In this document: positions 7,577 to 14,370 of the stretch, piece by piece | Position numbering within the stretch: the stretch's first letter is position 1 | Layout of the letters: every line of letters starts with the position of its first letter | Assembly: GCF_000330505.1 (NCBI RefSeq) | Contig: NW_004443692.1 | Span: forward strand, 417,158 to 431,527 | DNA length: 14,370 nucleotides | DNA from: Entamoeba invadens IP1 | Lineage: Eukaryota; Evosea; Mastigamoebida; Endamoebidae | Direction of reading: 5' to 3' | The notes under the pieces: generated by a model | What the model was told of the DNA's origin: nothing | The model's input: only the letters and a program-made list of their open reading frames with translations | Database searches by the model: none | Translations under genes and position numbers: made by a program

Positions 7577-8221
7577 ATGAATAGAAATGTCTTGACGAAT
7601 CTAATAAAGTTGATAATGTCAGACTCATTGGTGGAGCTACAGACAGAGGGCAATGAACTTACCCTGTCGACAACAAAACTTGCGACAGAGTTAAATGCAT
7701 TTGATATCAGACTTGAACGACAGTCAAACAATCAAACTTCTTTGTTCGAACTACTTAAGCAATGCAACGAGAGACTTGACAAATTGGATCCGATCAAAAG
7801 TGTATCCGTAGACTCTCAACAACAAGAAACGAAAGAAAGAAACACACAACTTGAACAAGAAGGTGAAACAAAGTCGATACCTATACTTCAAAACATAAAC
7901 ATTGAAATGGTGCAGCCCGGCAAAGTAATGTGTGTCATTTGCAAACAATCTCTCGACCCCGATGAGCTTTTGGATCATTTGAAACGACATAATATGCTTG
8001 AAAGAGGATTTCAGGCGCCAAAACAAAAACCAACAATCAGCACAATTCGAGCCGTACCTCCCGTTGTAAATAATGGAGAAATGAAGACTCCGGTATTACA
8101 TACGCTTGTATCCGTAAAGGACACTAATGCAATTGAGATGATTGAGTGTCCAATTTGTTCAAAAGAGTTTAATCGAATCATCATTGACACGCACATTCAG
8201 ACACACTATGTTAAGATGTAA
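7577..8221 (+). CDS. Small protein with two C2H2-like zinc fingers
   Basis: A 214-residue protein from the ATG at 7577; the open frame extends upstream only by one GTG codon. A second in-frame ATG at 7616 (M14, MSDSLVELQ) would give 201 residues and a more natural N-terminus. Residues 15-70 are helical and probably a coiled coil; 75-110 are Gln/Glu-rich. Finger 1 has C119, C122, H134 and H138; finger 2 has C191, C194, H206 and H210. Both fit CX2C-X11-HX3H, separated by a Pro/Val-rich stretch of about 50 residues. The wide spacing is unlike tandem DNA-binding C2H2 arrays, and the IIDTHIQTH ending of finger 2 recalls UBZ-type ubiquitin-binding fingers. Nucleic-acid, ubiquitin or protein binding are all possible. 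I do not recognise an orthologue. Confidence 0.72.
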   Translation: MNRNVLTNLIKLIMSDSLVELQTEGNELTLSTTKLATELNAFDIRLERQSNNQTSLFELLKQCNERLDKLDPIKSVSVDSQQQETKERNTQLEQEGETKSIPILQNINIEMVQPGKVMCVICKQSLDPDELLDHLKRHNMLERGFQAPKQKPTISTIRAVPPVVNNGEMKTPVLHTLVSVKDTNAIEMIECPICSKEFNRIIIDTHIQTHYVKM

Positions 8222-10534
8222 CAAACTTTTGTTTTTATTTTATTGAATTTAATCAAATGAATAATACATTCTTTTTTTTATAATTGAACAGAACAATCAA
8301 ATCTTGAAGTTTATACATTAACATTTTCATACAATTAATTGATTATAAGTTTGGTTTAAAGCTATCAATGCAAAAGTATTTGAAAAGAGTATATTAATTC
8401 GTCATGTATTTATTAGAATTAATAATTATTTTTCATCACAATAAATAAGAAAAATTATTTATAATAGTTTGTTTATAGAAAATTAATAATTGAATACAGA
8501 CTATTATGCTTCGTACCTATAAAGTATTTTTTACCCGTTTTATTAGCGTTTTTCGATACTAATAATTCTTAATAAAATTCTTGGGTATGAAGAATAAAAG
8601 ACTATACAAACAGAGTATGAATATATAGATATAGTATTAAACAAAACAACGTTGTAACAGTAATCAAAAGCTCAATCATAGATGTTTTAACATAAATAAG
8701 CAAAGTAGCAAGCTGTAATAATTTGTTTGTTCAGTTTAACTAAATTAATATCAGATAAGTACTAAAAATTTTTTATTCTGAAATAACCAAAACAAGAAGA
8801 GGTCTTAATAAATCTTGATTATAAAATCATTTTAATAAAATGAATGCCTCATTTTTATTTTTAAAAATAAATCTGTTTGAAAAATATAAAACAAGTTGTC
8901 GAACAGTTTAATGAGGGAAAAAGGTAAGACTTTATTATTTGGTTTATTGAACAAATAAAAGGTAAAAAAAATTCAAATAAAATAAATTATGGTTAATCAA
9001 AAATAAAACGACTTTTTATTTTAATGGGATTTTTTGTTATAAATTATAAATTAAACATACTTTCAATTAATTTAACTCCATAAGCTGAAATATAAAATTT
9101 CTGAAGGTTAAATAACGTATTGTAGTTACAAAAACAATCAGATAGTTAATCGGTTTTATGTTTAATCAATAATGTATTAAATTAATTATATAGTTTATTA
9201 TATTTCTAATAAATTAAAATTTAGGTGTGAAAAAAATATTTTTAAACAGAGAATTCCTTGTGATTTTATGTTAGAATAACATATTTTTGAATATCTTTTC
9301 TAAAAGACAACGTTTCAAAGTTGCATTTCTGTAAACTGTGGACTTTGTTTTTTGTTTTTTATTCTGTTTGTTGTAGAAGAGTATAAATTATAAGGGTTTG
9401 CTTAAGGGTTTTAAAACAATTTGTGCTTAACTCTTCTCTTATTGAAGTGGTAAAGATTCCGGGACGAAGAAACTTACATTAAACAAACATAATGGTGTTT
9501 CTTTTCAAACTCACTTTTTGTTCATTTTTGAAAGTATCAACCAAAAATATCATTTACACAAACTTTTTCGTGGAATAGCTCTTCCAATCGCCATAAAATA
9601 ATTTTATTATAGCCCGAAACATTCACATTTTACAATTTAACCCCAAATATATATAACTCTCCCACAACATTTTTAATAACCTAATTCACCGACATTTTTG
9701 AGAAGAAATAATAATGTATAATAGTAAAAGAACTATAATTGTATAATTTTCAACACAAAACATTAACAATATAAAATTCGATTGTAATTATTACGCCGAA
9801 ATTTTTTACGACTTTTTCCCGATTTTTCAGGAAAACGCACAACTGGAATCGTTTTTAACGGACAAAAACGCGTTTTTAAAATGAACATGGTTCCTTTAAA
9901 AACCGACCAAAGGACATTTGTTTTCCAAAGCTAAAAGTGGGCTGGAGTAATAGCACAAGTTTTTATTTTCTGTTTATCATCATTACAAAAAAAATCGAGT
10001 TCAAGTTCTCAAATTAACTTTATTGGGCAATTGTTGGGGTTGACCAATTCCATTCGATTCGCAAAAGCCGAAAATGTCCACAAAGCAATTCCAAATTCAT
10101 TTATTTGGACTTTTTGACTTGCTGCGGGTCATTATTATGGAATTAAGAAAGGCCGAGGATTTCTTGGACTTGTGGTGACCAAGTGGCAAAGAACAAAATA
10201 AATGTACTATAACTTATAGATAGTTTTAAAGTAAAAGTGTGGCATTGATTGGCGGCAAATTCCAAAGTTTTCGAAGAAAAGTAGTTTGTGTGTTTTCAAC
10301 CCATTGTCAAATTAACCATTAAATGATAATTACAAATCTATTTATGAATAGTAAATATGTAAAAAAGCGAATGGTGAACAAATAGCGTATTTCTTAATAT
10401 AGAAAAATGTTTGAACTTGGAAAAGCGAATTTTAACGTTTTGAGCAAATCTGAAACAACAAAAGTATACCAATATTTATAAACAAGTCGTCGAGATAAAT
10501 AAAAGGACGAAATGAACTCAGAAACTGCCATTTC
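8222..10534. other. 2.3-kb gene-poor AT-rich region
   Basis: No ORF with coding character and no tRNA or snRNA I recognise. Up to about 9.3 kb it is nearly pure A+T with poly-A/T runs and an 18-bp palindrome (TTTATTTTTAAAAATAAA, 8854-8871). TATAATAGT recurs at 8460-8468 and 9717-9725, with an inverted ACTATTAT at 8500-8507. At 9391-9399 and 9403-9411 TAAGGGTTT is repeated, inside a possible 7-bp stem (9376-9382 with 9430-9436). From about 9790 to 10310 G+C rises: AAAAACGCGTTTTT palindrome (9864-9877), Myb-type YAACKG matches (CAACTG 9840-9845, TAACGG 9856-9861), three CCAAAG copies (9907, 9925, 10262) and a 34-codon ATG frame (10074-10178). The end is the upstream region of the Myb gene. Confidence 0.5.
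10511..10518 (+). promoter_or_regulatory. GAAC element of the Myb gene core promoter
   Basis: AATGAACT is an exact match to the Entamoeba GAAC core-promoter element (consensus close to A/T ATGAACT). It lies 16 nt before the Myb ATG at 10535, with an AT-rich ATAAATAAAAG just upstream (about 10495-10505) that may be the TATA-like box. The ATG inside it is out of frame with the Myb gene. The position fits the very short leaders of Entamoeba mRNAs, which supports the chosen Myb start. Confidence 0.45.
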
Positions 10535-11065
10535 ATGTCGACGCCTGTGAGATGTGTTGTAGTGAAAAATTCAGAAGAGTCACGCTTCAGAAAGATAAAG
10601 AAGACAATTATACCATGGACAAAGGAAGAAGACTTCATCTTATTGAAAGGCGTCCAAGTCTATGGCGAGAATGACTGGAATACAGTGGCTGAGGGTGTGG
10701 TAAACCGGTCAAGGAAACAGTGCAGAGAACGGTACTTCAATAACTTGGCTGAGAACGTCACCAAAAAGCAATGGAGTGTTGAAGAAGACAATATGATTAT
10801 CCAGCTCCAACGAGAGATTGGTAACAAGTGGACGGAGATCAGCAAGTATTTACCAGGTCGGGCTCCCAACTCCGTGAAGAACCGGTTTTGCTCGCACATA
10901 TTGCGTGTGATCAAAAGAGCCAATTCCAAGACAAAAGAAGTGAAACAAAAAGAAAAGACGCGAAAGGAAGTATTAAACTCACAAGAGGCAAAAGCAATAC
11001 AGAAGAGCGAAACATTCCTTAGTGTGTTTTTGCCGGTCTCAACGGAATACTTTCAAGTAATTTAG
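10535..11065 (+). CDS. Two-repeat (R2R3-like) Myb transcription factor
   Basis: A 176-residue protein. Repeat 1 (about 24-72) has W28, W48 and Y67 in the spaced-tryptophan positions, with NRSRKQCRERYFNNL as its recognition-helix end. Repeat 2 (about 76-126) has W80, W99 and F118, with GRAPNSVKNRF as recognition helix. Each repeat has replaced the third Trp by another aromatic, which Myb repeats tolerate. The KQCRERY and SVKNRF motifs are typical R2 and R3 DNA-contact helices, so specificity close to YAACKG is reasonable to infer. Residues 127-160 are Lys-rich, likely a nuclear-localisation or DNA-backbone segment; the last 15 residues are hydrophobic. Entamoeba two-repeat Mybs control gene sets including some stage-specific ones; this gene's targets are unknown. 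The start is the ATG at 10535, preceded by a GAAC element. It stops with TAG. Confidence 0.92.
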   Translation: MSTPVRCVVVKNSEESRFRKIKKTIIPWTKEEDFILLKGVQVYGENDWNTVAEGVVNRSRKQCRERYFNNLAENVTKKQWSVEEDNMIIQLQREIGNKWTEISKYLPGRAPNSVKNRFCSHILRVIKRANSKTKEVKQKEKTRKEVLNSQEAKAIQKSETFLSVFLPVSTEYFQVI

Positions 11066-12081
11066 TGTATGTTTCTTTTTATTTTTCTACCTTTAACACA
11101 TAACACAAGAGTTCTATCAATTGTGTTGCAACATAAAAAGTTGTTAAGGGCAAATTCTTATTGATTTTTATTAATTTGTTTTGAAGTTAAACACGCTTTC
11201 TTTATTTAAAGACTATAACAAAAGTGTTCTATTAATGATTTAAAAAGTGGTATAGCATAGGCATTACAAAAGTGCGTTGAATTTACAATAACATTGGAAT
11301 CTCTGGATATTTGTCAAACGTGTCCACTTTTTGGTATGTAATGTCAATTATTCAAACAAAAAGGAAAGTTGCTCATTCACAAAAAAGAATTCAAAAACAT
11401 TATTCGATAAATTGGAGGGGGTGTAAATTATTTGGAGTCAAATTCCGCCTTCTTTAACCAATTTCTTTATTATATAATTTTTATACTGATTTGTTATATT
11501 ATATCAATGGTAGTTATGATGGTTGATAAAACAAGAAAACTTTATATAATGTGTCGAAGGAAACACAATTGCGATATTTTTTTGAACGATATTGGGGCTG
11601 TTTCCAATTTCTTCAGCCTATTTTCAATTAAAAAAGAAACTGGTTTCAACACTAGTAATTAATCCCATTTTAATTGGTGTAATAAAAGTCCGGTCAAAAT
11701 AACAACAAGGCATATTTAACTAATGTTTTCCTTGTATTGTCTATTGTAACATTTTTATCACTAAATGGAAATATAAAAGAACCACAAATACCCAACTGCA
11801 TAAATGATACTAAAAAATATCTTTTTTCATTGTAAGAGCAAACATCCATACAAAGTTCAAATTCAGAAAATATCAAGATTTTTATTTACAATATTTTGCA
11901 TCCAACTTTGTTATTGTTTGTTGAACACCCACTTATAAAAGGAGAAAACAATTTTTATCAGCAATTAAATACACACATTTGTTGTTAAATTACTAAGTAA
12001 GAATTGTGCTCAAACAGAGTACCATTGCGATGTTTAAAGAAGTGAACACTAAAAATATAACTCAATATCAAACAATATAAA
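11066..12081. other. 1.0-kb AT-rich region between convergent Myb and RasGEF genes
   Basis: It holds the 3' ends of both genes and otherwise nothing I can support. A 76-codon plus frame at 11432-11662 begins with TTG and is driven by AT-rich codons. A 60-codon minus frame at 11694-11876 starts with ATG but has no recognisable motif. A 10-bp palindrome, TGTTGCAACA, is at 11124-11133 and a G-run (GGAGGGGGTG) at 11414-11423. It is long for the space between two convergent genes in such a compact genome. Confidence 0.45.
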
Positions 12082-13779
12082 TTACAAAAGAGAGTTGAAG
12101 TAAAACTGAAAACACGAATTTGAAGTGAATGGAAAGCTGACCCGTTGTGAGTGTATGAGTGTTGAAACTGTTTTCGACACCTCAACCAACAACGACATGT
12201 CGATGGTTTTTTGCTCGCAGTTGAATATCGACGACAACTCAACGCTCTTTGTATCCTCGATCCAGACTTGTATGATTGGGATTCTTGGCACTCCAACTGG
12301 CACTTCGCTGAGGTCAATACGATACATTTTATAATTTTTGTAGTGCGAGAACAACTGGTGTATTTGTTCCCAATCACTTTGAATGTCACTACCACACATG
12401 TTTTCAGTTGGTTTTGTTTCAAGAACAGAGTCGATCACTTTCATCATTTCAAAGCCTAAATTGTACTCTTTCATTTCAACAAAGTATTCGACGACTTGGA
12501 TGAAATATTTCATTGCTTTTGAATCGACCAAAAGAGCTTTGACCATTTGAAGCACACTCTGAATGCGACGATTGTACAAATTGACTTGTTCGTTGTTCTC
12601 ATTAAACACAAAAGACTTCACATCAATCTGGTGGAAATTCCACTCGTCGAAAATTGCCATCTGTTGCGCGACAATTTTCGGGTGGATTTCCATCAAATTG
12701 TTCTTGTGTACTATAACAATCTCCTTTTCGTCGTTGATAAAAGCCGTTTCGGGCTCTTCGCTCTGACTTATGTATCTCCTCTCTTTTCGCTTCTTCTTCT
12801 TCTCTTTGATTGGCACGTCTGAATTTGTATTCTTCTGGTAAAACTCTTCATTCAATCGACTTATAAAATACTTGGAAAACCTCGAGTCGTTCACATACTT
12901 CTCTACGTAATCCTTTAGCACTTCGTCCTTCATTTTCGAGTACTTAAGTACATGTAACATGATGTTCTCAATACGACCCAAATAGTCTTTAACGCCCTCT
13001 CCCAATTCCCATTCAACCACACAATGGGTGTACTCCTCTTCGCACCACTCCAACACTACCTTCTCGTCGTCCCAAAAGCGGAACGAGAACAGAAACAAAT
13101 TCATTATTTTATCACCCTCTATCTCATTAATTGCACAATAAAATAACGACTTTGGGGTGAGTGTGATAATCTTCCCGTTCATGTCGTACGTGGGTTCACC
13201 AATTGGTTCTTTCATCTTATCGAGTGACAAGATGATGTTGGAATAAAATAGCGCTTGAGGCGCAGTAAAAGAAGACACACCGAATAATATCCCTTTAACC
13301 ACCTTTTCGTTGATGTCCGACTGTTTATAAAGTGCGACAAGTATGCTGATAATTTCTCTTGTTGCGCCAGACAAGCTCCAATACAAAATTCTGCTATTTG
13401 GACAGCAACAAGGATTTTCCTGAATAACACCAACAAAGTTTTTCTCTATTAAAGTTGTGAGCCTTTCTTCGACATTGTATTCGTCTTTCAAAATCTTAAG
13501 AACAACTTTTGTTTGTTCGGTGTCGTCTGTCGACGGGGATGGTGAGCGGTCTTTCTTCGAGCGAAAGTAATTTGACAACTCACCCATCATTTTGAACATT
13601 TTGAGCTTTGGGGACGAAGAGGAGTCTCTGCCCCGGATGGGTGTTGGCAATCGCGGCGATGCCAAAGGTTGTCGTGGGGTAGAGAAGAACTCGACAGAGA
13701 GAGAATTGGTACTGACGAACGATGGACTCGGGGCGAGTTTATCCAACGTCAAAGACTTTCTTGGATGAGCCTTTGACAT
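12082..13779 (-). CDS. Ras guanine-nucleotide exchange factor (RasGEF)
   Basis: A 565-residue protein that would promote GDP/GTP exchange on a Ras-family GTPase at the cytosolic membrane face. Residues 1-90 are basic and Ser/Pro-rich with several SP/TP sites (APSPS, RSPSPS), likely phosphorylated and disordered. Residues about 95-190 are helical and unidentified. Residues about 200-300 resemble a RasGEF_N/REM module (GKIITLTP, then MNLFLFSFRFWDDEKVVLEW). A very basic KEKKKKRKERR stretch (325-335) precedes the CDC25-type catalytic domain (about 363-560), recognised from HPKIVAQQMAIFDEWNF, NRRIQSVLQMVKALL, the LFSHYKNYKMYR segment with N482, Y483, Y486 and R487, and VPRIPIIQVWIEDT. The frame runs upstream to a TTG at 13827, but the first ATG is at 13779, so that start is used. 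The family's C-terminal segment looks complete at the stop. Target GTPase not predictable. Confidence 0.9.
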   Translation of the reverse strand: MSKAHPRKSLTLDKLAPSPSFVSTNSLSVEFFSTPRQPLASPRLPTPIRGRDSSSSPKLKMFKMMGELSNYFRSKKDRSPSPSTDDTEQTKVVLKILKDEYNVEERLTTLIEKNFVGVIQENPCCCPNSRILYWSLSGATREIISILVALYKQSDINEKVVKGILFGVSSFTAPQALFYSNIILSLDKMKEPIGEPTYDMNGKIITLTPKSLFYCAINEIEGDKIMNLFLFSFRFWDDEKVVLEWCEEEYTHCVVEWELGEGVKDYLGRIENIMLHVLKYSKMKDEVLKDYVEKYVNDSRFSKYFISRLNEEFYQKNTNSDVPIKEKKKKRKERRYISQSEEPETAFINDEKEIVIVHKNNLMEIHPKIVAQQMAIFDEWNFHQIDVKSFVFNENNEQVNLYNRRIQSVLQMVKALLVDSKAMKYFIQVVEYFVEMKEYNLGFEMMKVIDSVLETKPTENMCGSDIQSDWEQIHQLFSHYKNYKMYRIDLSEVPVGVPRIPIIQVWIEDTKSVELSSIFNCEQKTIDMSLLVEVSKTVSTLIHSQRVSFPFTSNSCFQFYFNSLL

Positions 13780-14370
13780 GTGAGTATAATAAAAGAATTC
13801 CAGATTTTTAACAATAAAGATAGACAACTGTACAAACTCAGTGTAATTTTTTGAATTTTAATCTTGTCCAGAAAAACGATACTCCTCGCGGTTTAAAAAA
13901 CATTTGTAATGTCAAACTTTTCGTACCACTTTGTTATTTCTTTGCTAATTGTCCCGATTTCTGCAAGTAAATATGCAAATTTTCGGTTGTCATTTGATGT
14001 TAAAAAACAAAAAAGTACATATTTTTTTAAATAGTTTTTAGTTAATTTGATTGTTAAAAAACTAGTTATTACTAATTGTATTGTTCCAAAAAAACGCACT
14101 TTAAAAAAAATATTACTAACCCGTTGAACATCGATAATGACATTTTATTGTACCATATTTATTTGTTTTTTTATTATATTTTATGAAACGATTTGTGGAG
14201 ATTATACTATTGTTTACTAAAAATTTTATGTTTTAGCGAACTAACTTAATAAAAAACGTGTTTTTGAAATACACCCGATTTTACAGGTAAACTGACCATC
14301 TTTTTTTAGGTTGAATAACTTTTTCTATTTAAACAAGGAATTTCGGTTGAAATATTTGAATAAACATAAT
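13780..14370. other. AT-rich upstream region of the RasGEF gene
   Basis: No supported gene. A 68-codon minus frame at 13893-14099 begins at a GTG and has no motif. Poly-A/T runs and a short inverted pair (TAGTTTTT near 14032 and AAAAAACTA near 14056) are present. The RasGEF promoter should lie near 13780-13900. I see no clear GAAC element or canonical TATA-like box there. Confidence 0.45.

Noticed and set aside
8854..8871. 18-bp TTTATTTTTAAAAATAAA palindrome
   Set aside because: Made only of A and T in almost pure A/T DNA, so chance or slippage is enough.
10283..10350. GTTTGT...TAG intron-like run upstream of the Myb gene
   Set aside because: No coding frame leads into it and the Myb start already has a well-placed promoter element.
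11432..11662. 76-codon plus-strand frame with a hydrophobic N-terminal part
   Set aside because: It starts with TTG, the first ATG is well inside, and the residues are those expected from random AT-rich DNA; no motif or promoter supports it.
11694..11876. 60-codon minus-strand ATG frame
   Set aside because: Short, AT-driven, no motif and no promoter element. It could be revisited with transcript data.
13893..14099. 68-codon minus-strand frame near the right end
   Set aside because: It begins with GTG, has no in-frame ATG near the start, and lies in poly-A/T-rich DNA.
9818..14297. Similar stretches starting CCCGATTTT at 9818 and 14274 (about 19 of 23 bases equal)
   Set aside because: Flanks do not match, and a match this good is expected about once by chance among AT-rich intergenic pairs.

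Overview
The window looks like nuclear DNA of an Entamoeba-type amoeba, most likely E. invadens. That identification is inference. The genes encode eukaryotic families (RUVBL2/reptin, SPRY, RasGEF, TLDc, R2R3-type Myb). They are compact, mostly intronless and read with the standard code. Coding regions have moderate GC, while the intergenic DNA is extremely A+T-rich. Codon use is less AT-biased than in E. histolytica, which favours E. invadens. Nothing bacterial, viral or transposon-like is recognisable, and I saw no tRNA, rRNA or CRISPR.

Left block (1-3767): the 3' end of a RUVBL2 AAA+ ATPase gene (+) is followed after 120 nt by a SPRY-domain gene (+). That gene converges, with under 40 nt between stop codons, on a secreted GH5-like glycoside hydrolase gene (-). 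The GH5 protein keeps its fold motifs and its nucleophile glutamate. It has a lysine where the acid/base glutamate should be, further active-site changes, and a beta-rich insertion of about 160 residues, so it is probably a pseudoenzyme or carbohydrate-binding protein.

Middle block (3922-8221): two consecutive minus-strand genes encode divergent paralogues with the same plan, an N-terminal helical/coiled-coil part, a Ser-rich charged linker and a C-terminal TLDc-like domain. The second lies divergently to a small plus-strand gene with two C2H2-like zinc fingers. An 11-bp perfect inverted repeat sits just before that gene's start.

Right block (8222-14370): a 2.3-kb gene-poor AT-rich stretch becomes richer in G+C over its last 700 bases and leads into a two-repeat Myb gene (+) with an Entamoeba-like GAAC promoter element. 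After a further 1.0 kb without a convincing gene comes a RasGEF gene (-), and the last 590 bases are non-coding AT-rich DNA.

The genes do not form an operon or an obvious single pathway. They cover chromatin remodelling (RUVBL2), transcription (Myb, possibly the zinc-finger protein), Ras signalling (RasGEF), protein interaction or stress biology (SPRY, TLDc) and a secreted or surface carbohydrate-related protein. The best leads are the degenerate GH5 protein and the TLDc paralogue pair.
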